Source: Hydrogenophaga intermedia
GTDB lineage: Bacteria; Pseudomonadota; Gammaproteobacteria; Burkholderiales; Burkholderiaceae_C
Reading direction: 5' to 3'
Assembly: GCF_023715105.1 (NCBI RefSeq)
Contig: NZ_JAMBNO010000006.1
Coordinates: 124,001 to 188,000, forward strand
DNA length: 64,000 bases
This document shows positions 33,615 to 41,952 of the stretch, piece by piece. Under the pieces are notes generated by a model that was given only the letters and a program-made list of their open reading frames with translations, did no database searches and had not been told where the DNA came from. The position numbers and the translations under genes were made by a program. The stretch's first letter is position 1; every line of letters begins with the position of its first letter.

Positions 33615-33655
33615 TTGATGTGCATCAGCAACGGCCGGCGGCAGCGGCCTAGAGT
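33615..33655 (+). promoter_or_regulatory. FNR-type class II promoter for universal stress protein
   Basis: Box TTGATGTGCATCAG (33615-33628), 13 of 14 to a symmetrical TTGAT-N4-ATCAA site, and -10 TAGAGT (33650-33655), 21 nt apart. Predicted start near 33663, 25 nt before the ATG. Confidence 0.82.
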
Positions 33656-33687
33656 GAGCGATGGCGCCGCAACGCCCAGGAGCCACC

Positions 33688-34536
33688 ATGAAGACCAACT
33701 ACCGACAAATCCTCGTGCACATCGACAACACGCGTCGCAGCGACGCGCGCCTGGCCCTGGCGCGGCACATCGCGCACGTGCAGGACGCCAGCGTGGCTGC
33801 GGTGCATGCCGCGCAACCGGGCTACTACCACGCAGCCCGCACGCTGGAGGCGGGCGAGAGGCTTGCCACGGTGCTCAACCAGCAGCACGCCGAGCGGCGC
33901 GCCGAGGCCCGGGAACGCTTCGACGAAGCGCTGGCCGAGGGCAGCCCGCGCGCCACCTGGGCCGAATGTCTGGAGGCCGACGTGATCAGGGCCTTCTCGC
34001 AGCAAGCCCTGTACGCCGACCTGCTCGTGCTGGGCCAGCACGACCCGGCCGATCCGTCCAGCGGCGAGGTGCCGGCCGATTTCGCGCCGTCGGTGATGGC
34101 GCAGAGCGGCCGCCCTGCGCTCATGGTGCCGTACGTGGGCGCGGTGCCGGCGTCGTTCGACACCGTGGCCGTGGCGTGGAAGGCCTCTCGCGAAGCGGCT
34201 GCGGCGCTCACGGCGGCGCTGCCGCTGTTGCAGCGAGCGCGCCACGTGGTGGTGATGCGCTGGAACGAGACGCCCGAGGCGCCGCGCGCCAGCGGCAGCA
34301 TCCTGGGTCTGGAGCGCTTTCTCAAGCTGCACGGCGTGGCTGCGCGCTTCGACGACGAGGCGCCGGCCAGCCCCGACCTGGTGGGCGAGTTGATGCTCTC
34401 CCGTTGCACCGACCACGGCGCCGATCTGCTGGTGATGGGCTGCTACGGCCACGCTCGCCTTCGCGAGTGGTTGCTGGGCGGCGCATCGCGCACGGTGATG
34501 CGTTCGATGACCCTGCCCGTGCTGATGTCGCACTGA
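33688..34536 (+). CDS. Universal stress protein, tandem UspA domains
   Basis: A 282-residue cytoplasmic stress protein with two Usp folds (about 1-140 and 145-282). The first begins YRQILVHIDNTRRSDARLAL; the second ends in the ATP-binding pattern MGCYGHARLREWLLGGASR followed by VMRSMTLPVLMSH. The first copy lacks a clear G-x2-G-x9-G(S/T) motif. AGGAG precedes the ATG. Tandem Usp proteins under FNR/Anr control are a hallmark of anaerobic survival regulons. Confidence 0.9.
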   Translation: MKTNYRQILVHIDNTRRSDARLALARHIAHVQDASVAAVHAAQPGYYHAARTLEAGERLATVLNQQHAERRAEARERFDEALAEGSPRATWAECLEADVIRAFSQQALYADLLVLGQHDPADPSSGEVPADFAPSVMAQSGRPALMVPYVGAVPASFDTVAVAWKASREAAAALTAALPLLQRARHVVVMRWNETPEAPRASGSILGLERFLKLHGVAARFDDEAPASPDLVGELMLSRCTDHGADLLVMGCYGHARLREWLLGGASRTVMRSMTLPVLMSH

Positions 34537-34575
34537 TCGCTCGCCGATCACGCGCGGCACTCGTCACGGCTACGG

Positions 34576-37269
34576 CTACGGCGTCGGCGCTGGCGTGCGC
34601 GATGGCGCGAGCGATGGCGTGAGCGGCAGGCGAAGCGCCAGCGTGCGATCGGGCCCGCCGTGCATGCCGAAGCCCGCCGCACGCGCCAGATTCACCATGC
34701 CGTGGTTGTTCTCCAGGCACCAGCCCACGAGTTCGCGCGTGCCGCGCTCGCGCAGGTAGGCGCTCAGCGTGTCGAGCAACGCCCGCCCGAGCCCGCGGCG
34801 TTGCCAGGGCTGCGCCACCTGCACCGCGAACTCGGCTGTCTCGTTGTCCGGGTCGCAGACGGCGCGTGCTTCGCCGCACAGTACATCGCCGTCCAGCGCC
34901 ACGAAGGTCATCTCGCGTTCGTAGTCGATCTGGCAGTAGCGCGCGAGCTCGCTGTGGGGCACCTCGCGGCGCGTGAAGAAGAAACGCAGCCGCATTTCCT
35001 CGGGCGAGCAGGCCTCGTAGAAGCGCGCCAGCCGCTCGCCATCCTCGGGTCGGATCGGCCGCATCTGCAACGTCTGGCCGTCGATGGTCAGGGTGCGCTC
35101 CAGTTCCGATGGGTAGGGCCGCAGCGCCAGGTGCGAGCCTTCGCGCGCGGGCGGTATCGGGCGCACGCGCACGCGCGCATCCAGTGCCATCGCGCCGGCC
35201 GCGTCCACCAGCAGCGGGTTGATGTCGAGTTCGGCCACCGGGGCGAGGTCACTCGCGAGCTGGCTCAGGCGCAGCAGCACGTCGACGATGGCGTTCTGGT
35301 TGGCGGCCGGGCGCGCGCGATAGCCGCGCAGCAGAGCGGCCACCCGCGTGCGCCCGATCAGCTCGCGCGCCAGCACGGCGTTGAGTGGCGGCAGCGCGAT
35401 CGCGCGGTCGGCGCGCACCTCCACCGCGGTGCCGCCTTCGCCAAACAGGAGCACCGGGCCGAACACCGGGTCGCTGGCGATGCCAACGATGGTCTCCACC
35501 GCCTGCGGGCGCACGGCCATGGCCTGCACGGTGAAGCCGATGAGCTGCGCGTTCGGCACGGCCTTGAGCACGCGTTCATGCATGCGTTGCGCGGCGGCGC
35601 GCAGCGCGCTCGCGTCGCCCACGTCGAGCGCCACGCCACCGACGTCGGACTTGTGCAGCACCTCGGGCGAGACGATCTTGAGCGCGACCGGGTAGCCGAT
35701 GCGGTGGGCCGCAGCCAGCGCTGCCGTCACGTCCGACACACGCTCGGTGGCCACGCAGGGAATGCCGTAGGCATGCAGCAGTTGTTTGGCGTCGAGCTCG
35801 TCGAGCCATTCGCGGCCCTCGGCCAGGGCAGCCTGCACGAGAGCGCGCGCACCGTCGCGGTCGGGAAACTGCAGTTCCGGGCGTGATTCGGGCAACTGCA
35901 GCAACGCGGTCTGTGCCGCGTGAAAGTCGCGCAGCTGCAGCCAGGCAGCGGTGGCGCGCTCGGGGGTGGTGTAGCCGGCCATGCCGTGGGTGTCGAACAG
36001 TTTTCGCGCGGCGGCCACCCGCTCACCGCCCAGCCAGCAGGCCAGTACCGGCTTGCCGGCGTCGCGCAGCAGCGGCAGGCAGGCCTGTGCGATGTCGCTG
36101 GGCGCGGCGATCGCGGTGGGCGCGTGCATGAGGAGCACGCCGTCCACCTCGCTGGCGGCCAGCAGCACGCGCAGTGCATCGGTGTAGCGCTGGGGCGGAG
36201 CGTCGCCGATGATGTCCACCGGGTTGCCGCGCGACCAGGTGGCGGGCAGGCAGGTGTCGAGTTGCGCAAGCGTGGCAGGGGAGAGGGTGGCCAGCTCGCC
36301 ACCGCCCAGGGTGTCAGCCGCCAGCACGCCGGCACCGCCCCCGTTGGTGAGCACGGCCAGCCGGGGGCCACGCCAGCCGGGCACGCGCGCCAGCGTCTGC
36401 GCGGCATCGAACAGGTCTTCCAGGGTATCCACGCGCAGCATGCCGGCGCGCCGCACGGCGGCGTCGAACACCGGGTCGGAGCCCGCGAGCGCACCGGTGT
36501 GTGAGGCCGCGGCACGTGCGCCGTCGGGGCGCCTGCCCGACTTGACCAGCACCACCGGCTTGTTGCGCGCCGCGGCGCGTGCGGCCGACATGAACTTGCG
36601 CGCGTGCTTCACCGACTCGATGTAGAGCAGGATGGCGCGGGTGTGCGGGTCGCTGGCCAGGTAGTCGAGCAGGTCGCCGAAATCCACATCGGCACTGTCG
36701 CCCAGCGAAATGAAGTGCGAGAAGCCGATGCCGCGCGGGTGTGCCCAGTCGAGCATGGCTGTGGCCAGCGCGCCCGATTGCGTGACGAAGGCCAGCTCGC
36801 CGGGGAGCGCCTGGCCCGGGGCGAAGCTGGCATTGAGCGCACACCCCGGCACCAGCGCGCCGATGCAGTTGGGCCCGAGGATGCGCAGCAGGTGCGGGCG
36901 TGCGGCGTCGAGCATGGCCTGCTCCAGGCTGCGACCGTCGTCCAGCCGGCCCTCGCGCAGGCCGGCGGTGAGCGCGATGGCGGCGCGCGTTCCCTTGCGT
37001 CCGAGCTGAGCCACCAGTTCGGGCACGCTGGCCGCGGGTGTGCAGATGACGGCCAGGTCGGGCGCGGCGGGCAGCGCGTCCACGCTGGCGTACACGGTGT
37101 CGGCGTCGAGGGCGAACGGCCGGTGGTTGACGGCCCACATCGGCCCCGCGAAGCCCGCCTCGCGCAGGTTGCGCCACACCAGCGTGCCCACCCCGTCAGC
37201 GCGGCGCGAGACGCCGATCACCGCCACCGATCGCGGCTGGAACAGGTGGTCGAGGTGGCGAATGCTCAT
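34576..37269 (-). CDS. Acetate-CoA ligase (ADP-forming)-like protein with C-terminal GNAT domain
   Basis: An 897-residue fusion. A CoA-binding Rossmann domain (about 1-130, begins LDHLFQPRSVAVIGVSRRAD), succinyl-CoA-synthetase-like domains with SHTGALAGSDPVFDAAVRRAG (retaining the His that carries phosphate in ADP-forming ligases), an ATP-grasp domain (about 480-700) and a GNAT acetyltransferase (about 720-880, QPWQRRGLGRALLDTL). It may make ATP from acetyl-CoA or act as a Pat-type lysine acetyltransferase; the retained His favours the former. Convergent with the Usp gene. Confidence 0.85.
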   Translation of the reverse strand: MSIRHLDHLFQPRSVAVIGVSRRADGVGTLVWRNLREAGFAGPMWAVNHRPFALDADTVYASVDALPAAPDLAVICTPAASVPELVAQLGRKGTRAAIALTAGLREGRLDDGRSLEQAMLDAARPHLLRILGPNCIGALVPGCALNASFAPGQALPGELAFVTQSGALATAMLDWAHPRGIGFSHFISLGDSADVDFGDLLDYLASDPHTRAILLYIESVKHARKFMSAARAAARNKPVVLVKSGRRPDGARAAASHTGALAGSDPVFDAAVRRAGMLRVDTLEDLFDAAQTLARVPGWRGPRLAVLTNGGGAGVLAADTLGGGELATLSPATLAQLDTCLPATWSRGNPVDIIGDAPPQRYTDALRVLLAASEVDGVLLMHAPTAIAAPSDIAQACLPLLRDAGKPVLACWLGGERVAAARKLFDTHGMAGYTTPERATAAWLQLRDFHAAQTALLQLPESRPELQFPDRDGARALVQAALAEGREWLDELDAKQLLHAYGIPCVATERVSDVTAALAAAHRIGYPVALKIVSPEVLHKSDVGGVALDVGDASALRAAAQRMHERVLKAVPNAQLIGFTVQAMAVRPQAVETIVGIASDPVFGPVLLFGEGGTAVEVRADRAIALPPLNAVLARELIGRTRVAALLRGYRARPAANQNAIVDVLLRLSQLASDLAPVAELDINPLLVDAAGAMALDARVRVRPIPPAREGSHLALRPYPSELERTLTIDGQTLQMRPIRPEDGERLARFYEACSPEEMRLRFFFTRREVPHSELARYCQIDYEREMTFVALDGDVLCGEARAVCDPDNETAEFAVQVAQPWQRRGLGRALLDTLSAYLRERGTRELVGWCLENNHGMVNLARAAGFGMHGGPDRTLALRLPLTPSLAPSRTPAPTP

Positions 37270-37544
37270 GGGGTGTTCTCCGCGGGTGTCGGGTGCACAT
37301 GGGTGCCGGGCGCTGGCACCGGGCGGCCGTGAACGCGCAGACTGGCCATGGCCCGGCTGTCCCGCCGGCCCACCGCCTTGTCGTCAACGCAGTAGCGCCC
37401 TTCGGCCAGATCGTTGTGCAGGCGAAGGCGGCGCAGCCATTTGCCATGCATGCGCATGGGCATGGGCAGGCGGGAGGCCTCTCCACACCATTGCTGCTGG
37501 AGCAGCAAGCCGTGCGGCGCATCGCTCGCATGACGGGTTCGCAT
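37266..37544 (-). CDS. Possible small protein coupled to the acetate-CoA ligase gene
   Basis: An open frame of up to 92 residues whose TGA overlaps the ligase ATG by four bases (ATGA), an arrangement typical of coupled genes. The C-terminal two-thirds (MHGKWLRRLRLHNDLAEGRY, CVDDKAVGRRDSRAM) look coding. The start is unclear: ATG 37544 has no ribosome site and coincides with the predicted transcription start, so an internal ATG near 37463-37451 may be used. No family recognised. Confidence 0.4.
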   Translation of the reverse strand: MRTRHASDAPHGLLLQQQWCGEASRLPMPMRMHGKWLRRLRLHNDLAEGRYCVDDKAVGRRDSRAMASLRVHGRPVPAPGTHVHPTPAENTP

Positions 37545-37550
37545 GGCCCG

Positions 37551-37591
37551 ATCATCGGCGAGCGCGCGCGAACGCGCTTGCGCTACATCAA
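37551..37591 (-). promoter_or_regulatory. FNR-type promoter for the acetate-CoA ligase operon
   Basis: Box TTGATGTAGCGCAA (37578-37591, minus strand) with GATGAT (37551-37556) 21 nt downstream as a weak -10. Confidence 0.6.
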
Positions 37592-37608
37592 GGGGATCTC
37601 TGTCCGGC

Positions 37609-37649
37609 TTGCGCCACATCAAGAAATGCCCGCCGCCGGCTCCTACAGT
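37609..37649 (+). promoter_or_regulatory. FNR-type class II promoter for hsp20
   Basis: Box TTGCGCCACATCAA (37609-37622) with -10 TACAGT (37644-37649), 21 nt apart. It lies 31 bp from the divergent ligase box. Confidence 0.8.
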
Positions 37650-37701
37650 GAAGCGGCGCGCCGAGCGCGCAGCCAACTCAACTTCAGACGAGGAAACCAC
37701 C

Positions 37702-38133
37702 ATGAGCAATCTGCGTCTGTTGGACCCGGTGTTCAGCGATTCTTTCGACAACGTCATGCGCCGCTTCCTGGCGTCGATGGCGTTCGACATGGAGCCCGCG
37801 CCGTTGCTGAAGATGCGCGTGGACGTGACGGAGAACGACCAGGCCTACGAGGTCAAGGCCGACATCCCGGGCGTCAAGAAGGACGACATCAACGTTCGCA
37901 TCGACGGCAACGTGGTGCAGATCGACGCCGAAGCGCGCAGCGAGAAGGAAACCAAGGGCAATGGCGACAAGGTGATCCGCAGCGAGCGCTACCAGGGCAC
38001 CGTTTCGCGCACGTTCAGCCTGGCCTGTGACATCGACGAAGGCAAGGTGGATGCGCGCTACGCCAACGGCGTGCTCACGCTCAAGCTGCCCAAGAAGGCC
38101 GCCACGAGCGCGCGCAAGATCGCCATCCAGTGA
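37702..38133 (+). CDS. Hsp20/alpha-crystallin family small heat shock protein
   Basis: A 143-residue holdase chaperone. The N-terminal arm (about 1-40) precedes the alpha-crystallin domain (MRVDVTENDQAYEVKADIPG, VKKDDINVRIDGNVVQIDAE), ending in ARYANGVLTLKLPKKA and a short C-terminal IAIQ, close to the I-x-I tail that mediates oligomers. GAGGAAA precedes the ATG. First gene after an FNR-type promoter; its stop overlaps the start of the next gene. Confidence 0.95.
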   Translation: MSNLRLLDPVFSDSFDNVMRRFLASMAFDMEPAPLLKMRVDVTENDQAYEVKADIPGVKKDDINVRIDGNVVQIDAEARSEKETKGNGDKVIRSERYQGTVSRTFSLACDIDEGKVDARYANGVLTLKLPKKAATSARKIAIQ

Positions 38134-38978
38134 GCGCACCGGGCGTCGGTGCAAACGAGGCGCTGGCACAGGCCGGCGCGCTGGTGCGCTCGCTCGCCGC
38201 CCGGCTGAGCGCCACATTGATCGAGACCCACATCTCCTGGGTGTTGCTGGCTGGCGAGCCCGAGATCGACGCCCGCGCCGAGCGCCTGGCGCGCTTGCAA
38301 CGCGAAGCGCCGGTGGCGCCTGCGGACAGTGGCTTTGCCAGCCCGGTGCAGCGCGCGGCGGTGGCGATGGCCGCGCTGCAAGGAGCGGCACCGCTGTGCT
38401 CGGTCGACGAGACGGTCATGCTCTCGCGCTGGCTGGGCGCGCAATCGCTGCGGCTGGCCGCGCATTGGGCCGCGCGCTTGCGCGGCGGCCATGTTCGCGA
38501 GTGCCATGGCGATCTGCACCTGGACAACCTGATCGCCATCGAGGGCGGGGTCGAGGCCTTCGATGGCATCGAGTTCGATCCGGCGTTGCGCTGGATCGAC
38601 GTCATCGGCGACATCGCCTTTGTCGTGATGGACCTGCACGCGCAAGGCCGCGCTGACCTGGCGTTTCGCCTGCTCAACGCCTGGTTGGACGCAACGGGAG
38701 AGCACCCGGGCTTGCCAGGCTTGCGCCAAGCGATGGTGTACCGGGCACTGGCGCGCCGCGCCCGTGTGCCCTGGCGCATCGTGCACTGCGAAGCGCCCGC
38801 CGACGTGCTGCGCACGCGCCTGCGCAAGCGCCGCGGGGATGCGTCGGAGGCCGATGAGGGCACGCTGGAGATGCTGCAGGGCGCGCAGGATCCCTTGACC
38901 GACGAGGAAGGCCTTCGGGTGGAGGACGCGAGCCTCTTGGCGGGCGACGCCCTGGCGGTGGCCGACGGACAGCCTTGA
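38130..38978 (+). pseudogene. Internally deleted APH-kinase/AAA ATPase protein
   Basis: A 282-residue frame starting at GTG (GTGA overlap with hsp20). It begins like the bifunctional phosphotransferase/ATPase family (LIETHISWVLLAGE) but jumps straight to a later segment, missing the N-lobe nucleotide-binding part. The catalytic HGDLHLDN and FDGIEFDPALRWIDVIGD remain. After MVYRALARRAR it jumps to PWRIVHCEAPADVLRTRLRKR, omitting the Walker A loop of the ATPase half. Family members are usually ~500 residues. Both gaps are in frame with no stop, so a shortened protein could be made; kinase and ATPase activity are probably lost. Confidence 0.65.
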
Positions 38979-38986
38979 CCCGGCGC

Positions 38987-39000
38987 TTGACGCGCGTCAA
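38987..39000 (+). promoter_or_regulatory. FNR-type box upstream of TraR/DksA gene
   Basis: TTGACGCGCGTCAA is a perfect palindrome of the TTGAY-N4-RTCAA type. The expected -10 position (about 39023-39028) holds only GACACT, so promoter geometry is weaker than its neighbours. Confidence 0.6.
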
Positions 39001-39072
39001 GGTAAGGGCCTTCGCGCGTACCGACACTCCCTGGCAACTGCGGGTCGTCATCGATCAACATGAGGAGACGCC

Positions 39073-39426
39073 ATGTCCGGCCGCGAACGCCTTGAACCGG
39101 ATGCGCACGCGCACCTGCGTGCCGCGCTGCACCAGCGCCGTGAGCATTTGCTCAATCGCTTGTGCCGCGAGAACCTGCCCACCGAACAGGCCGACGACAT
39201 GGTCGAGGAGGTGGATCGGCTCGACAGCGCGCTGGCGCGCCTTGAAGCCCGTGGCGCAGCCAACTGCCTGCGCTGCGGCGAGCCCATCTCGTTCACACGC
39301 CACACGCTGCAGCCCGACAGCACGCTGTGCACCGGCTGCGCCCTCGTGTCCGAGGACGTGCAGCGTGGGGGCCACGAAGGCCCCACCTCGACCTGGGACG
39401 CCGAGTTCCTGCCCGAACTCGGCTAG
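39073..39426 (+). CDS. TraR/DksA family zinc-finger protein
   Basis: A 117-residue protein with a helical N-terminus (about 10-70) and a four-cysteine zinc finger (CLRCGEPIS, then CTGCALVSED), the DksA/TraR pattern. It probably binds RNA polymerase through the secondary channel and alters promoter kinetics in stress. Acidic residues at the coiled-coil tip (EQADDMVEEVDRLD) are compatible with this. GAGGAGACG precedes the ATG. Confidence 0.88.
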   Translation: MSGRERLEPDAHAHLRAALHQRREHLLNRLCRENLPTEQADDMVEEVDRLDSALARLEARGAANCLRCGEPISFTRHTLQPDSTLCTGCALVSEDVQRGGHEGPTSTWDAEFLPELG

Positions 39427-39540
39427 TCGGCGCGGCCTCACATCGCCGCTCGCGTGCGCGTCGCACCCCGGCGCGTGCGGGCCTTTGCACCAGCGCTGCA
39501 ATGGCACGGTGGTGGGCCGCATGCGCAGCGCGGCAGCAAG

Positions 39541-39581
39541 TTGCGCCACATCAAGTTTCCTTCCGTCGCCGGTCCTAGATT
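39541..39581 (+). promoter_or_regulatory. FNR-type class II promoter for the E1/lipoyl operon
   Basis: Box TTGCGCCACATCAA (39541-39554), identical to the hsp20 box, with -10 TAGATT (39576-39581) 21 nt downstream; predicted start near 39589. Confidence 0.82.
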
Positions 39582-39612
39582 GCCTGCATCGAACGACGAC
39601 GCGGAGACCGAT

Positions 39613-40623
39613 GTGACCAAACTTCCCCCCGACAAGCTGCTCTGGATGTACGAGACCATGCTCGTGATCCGGCGTTACGAGGAAACACTGGCTCAGGTGT
39701 ATCTGGAGGCCAAGCTGCCGCCTCACATCCAGCCCGGCCTGGCGTTCGACATCGCCTCGGGCCCGGTGCCCGGCGAGATGCACCTGGCGGCGGGGCAGGA
39801 GCCGGTGGCCGTGGGCGTGTGCGCGCACCTGCGAGACACCGACACCGTCGTCGGCACGCACCGCCCGCACCACTTCGCCATCGCCAAGGGCGTGCCGATG
39901 GACCGCATGACGGCCGAGATCTTCGGCAAGGTCACCGGGCTGGGGCGCGGCAAGGGCGGGCACATGCACCTGTTCGACCCGGCGCACCGCTTCAGTTGCA
40001 GCGGCATCGTGGGCGCCAGCCTGCCGCCCGCCTGCGGTGCTGCTCTGGCCGCCAAGCTGGGTGGCACCGATGCCGTGGCCGTGGCCTTCTTCGGTGAGGG
40101 CGCGGCCAATCAGGGCACGTTCCACGAATCGCTCAACCTGGCTGGCCTGTGGCAATTGCCAGTGATCTTCGTGTGCGAGGACAACGCCTGGGCCATTTCG
40201 GTGCCCAAGGCCAGGGCCACGGCCGTCGCCTCCAACGCCGGGCGCGCGGCGGCCTATGGAATCCCGGGCATCGCGGTCGAACACAACGACGCCATCGCGG
40301 TGTACGAAGCGGCGGCCACGGCCGTGGAGCGCGCGCGCAGCGGTGGCGGCGCCACGCTGATCGAGGTGAAGACCGACCGCTACTTCGGCCATTTCCAGGG
40401 CGATGCCGAGGTGTACCGGCCCAAGACCGAGGTGAGTGCATTGCGCCAGCACGACCCGATCCCCGCACTCGCGGCGTCGCTGCACCGACGCAAGCTGATG
40501 GACGACGCGCTCGATCACAGCATCCGCCAGCGCGCCGAGGCGCGCGTGGCAGCGGCCTTCGAATTCGCGCGCGGCAGCCTCTACCCGGCGGCCGCAGAGG
40601 CCACCGAACACGTGTTTGCCTGA
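39613..40623 (+). CDS. TPP-dependent dehydrogenase E1 component, alpha subunit
   Basis: A 336-residue alpha subunit of a 2-oxoacid or acetoin dehydrogenase. The TPP-binding motif appears as FFGEGAANQGTFHESLNLA; THRPHHFAIAKGVPM, LGRGKGGHMHLFD and EVKTDRYFGHFQGDAEVYR are E1 alpha signatures. GTG start at 39613 with GGAG nearby; this gives a 24-nt leader from the predicted start. It pairs with the beta subunit gene 22 bp downstream. Whether the substrate is pyruvate or acetoin is not decided by sequence. Confidence 0.9.
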   Translation: MTKLPPDKLLWMYETMLVIRRYEETLAQVYLEAKLPPHIQPGLAFDIASGPVPGEMHLAAGQEPVAVGVCAHLRDTDTVVGTHRPHHFAIAKGVPMDRMTAEIFGKVTGLGRGKGGHMHLFDPAHRFSCSGIVGASLPPACGAALAAKLGGTDAVAVAFFGEGAANQGTFHESLNLAGLWQLPVIFVCEDNAWAISVPKARATAVASNAGRAAAYGIPGIAVEHNDAIAVYEAAATAVERARSGGGATLIEVKTDRYFGHFQGDAEVYRPKTEVSALRQHDPIPALAASLHRRKLMDDALDHSIRQRAEARVAAAFEFARGSLYPAAAEATEHVFA

Positions 40624-40645
40624 ACCCCCCGCCAGGAGACCCCCC

Positions 40646-41680
40646 ATGAGCACTTCACGCACGCTGACCATGGCCCAGGCCATTGCGGAGGCGATCGGCC
40701 AGGAAATGGAGCGCGATCCGCGCGTCTTCGCGATGGGCGAGGACATCGGCCGCTACGGTGGCATCTTCAGCGCCACCAGCGGCCTGCTGGACCGTTTCGG
40801 ACCCGAGCGCATCCGCGACACGCCGATTTCGGAGAGCGCTTTCATCGGCGCGGCCACGGGTGCAGGGGCCGAGGGCCTGCGACCGATTGCCGAGTTGATG
40901 TTTGTGGACTTCTTCGGCGTCTGCATGGACCAGATCTACAACCACCTGGCGAAGAACCCCTACATGTCGGGCGGCAACGTCAAGCTGCCAGTGGTGCTGA
41001 TGACGGCCATCGGTGGCGGCTACGGCGATGCAGCCCAGCACTCGCAATGTCTGTATTCGACCTTTGCGCACATGCCGGGCCTCAAGGTGGTGGTGCCCTC
41101 CAACGCGCACGACGCCAAGGGCCTGATGATCCAGGCCATCCGTGACGACAACCCGGTCATGTACTTCTTCCACAAGGGCATCATGGGCCTGCCGTGGATG
41201 CAATACCACGAGGGCGCGAGCACGGTGGTGCCCGAGGAGCCCTACACCGTGCCCTTCGGCCAGGCCGCCGTGGTGCGCGAAGGTCGGCACGTGACCATCG
41301 TGACGCTGAGCCAGATGGTGCACAAGGCCCTGCTGGCCGCGCGCACCCTGCACACGCAGGGCATTGAAGCCGAAGTGATCGACCTGCGCACCCTTGTGCC
41401 GCTGGACACGCCGGCCGTGCTGCGCTCGGTCGGCAAGACCGGCCGGTTGTTGATCGTGGACGAGGACTACCTCGGCTTCGGCTTGTCGGGCGAGATTGCC
41501 GCCGTGGTGGCCGAACACATGGACGAGATCGCGCTGGCCGCGCCGATCCGCCGTCTGGGCGTGCCCAACGTGCCCATTCCTTACAGCCGCCCGCTGGAGC
41601 AGGCGGTGATCCCCTCGGTGACGCGCATCGTCGAGGCCTGCTGCGAGCTGGTGGACGCAAAGCTCAAGGTGGCGGCATGA
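40646..41680 (+). CDS. 2-oxoacid/acetoin dehydrogenase E1 component, beta subunit
   Basis: A 344-residue beta subunit of the E1 heterotetramer. It has the transketolase-like pyrimidine domain (MAQAIAEAIGQEMERDPRV, VFAMGEDIGRYGGIF), FIGAATGAGAEGLRPIAELM, and the C-terminal domain with EAEVIDLRTLVPLDTPAVL and LGVPNVPIPYSRPLEQAVIP. AGGAGACC precedes the ATG. Its stop overlaps the lipoyl gene start (ATGA). Confidence 0.92.
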   Translation: MSTSRTLTMAQAIAEAIGQEMERDPRVFAMGEDIGRYGGIFSATSGLLDRFGPERIRDTPISESAFIGAATGAGAEGLRPIAELMFVDFFGVCMDQIYNHLAKNPYMSGGNVKLPVVLMTAIGGGYGDAAQHSQCLYSTFAHMPGLKVVVPSNAHDAKGLMIQAIRDDNPVMYFFHKGIMGLPWMQYHEGASTVVPEEPYTVPFGQAAVVREGRHVTIVTLSQMVHKALLAARTLHTQGIEAEVIDLRTLVPLDTPAVLRSVGKTGRLLIVDEDYLGFGLSGEIAAVVAEHMDEIALAAPIRRLGVPNVPIPYSRPLEQAVIPSVTRIVEACCELVDAKLKVAA

Positions 41681-41949
41681 CCACAGCGGCGAATGCCCGC
41701 ACGCTGGAATTGCGGCTGCCGCCCGAGAGCTGGGCCGGGGTGGAGGCCGGCGTGCAGGCTCTGCTCGAGCGCTGGCTGGTGGCCGAGGGCACGCCGGTGA
41801 GCGCGGGCCAGCCGCTGGCGCAGGCTGTGCTCGTCAAGAGCACGCTGGAGATCGTGTCGCCGGTGGCCGGCGTGCTGGAACGCGTGCTGGTGCCCGCAGG
41901 CGCGAACTTCGCGCGCGAGCAGGCGGTGGGCCGGCTCGCGGTGGGGTGA
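41677..41949 (+). CDS. Free-standing lipoyl-domain protein
   Basis: A 90-residue protein that is a single lipoyl/biotinyl domain. It starts LELRLPPESWAGVEAGV, with the modifiable Lys54 in LVKSTLEIVSPVAG and the second half VLVPAGANFAREQAVGRL. It has no E3-binding segment and no E2 acyltransferase domain. The context (E1 alpha, E1 beta, lipoate-ligase-like gene) suggests it carries a lipoyl group for the E1. The flanking residues are VKS rather than DKA/DKV, so recognition may be special. Confidence 0.85.
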   Translation: MTTAANARTLELRLPPESWAGVEAGVQALLERWLVAEGTPVSAGQPLAQAVLVKSTLEIVSPVAGVLERVLVPAGANFAREQAVGRLAVG

Positions 41950-41952
41950 ACC

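Noticed and set aside
37293..38030. Plus-strand frame overlapping hsp20 in another register
   Set aside because: It starts inside the divergent promoter region, lacks motifs and its reading conflicts with the clear Hsp20 protein.
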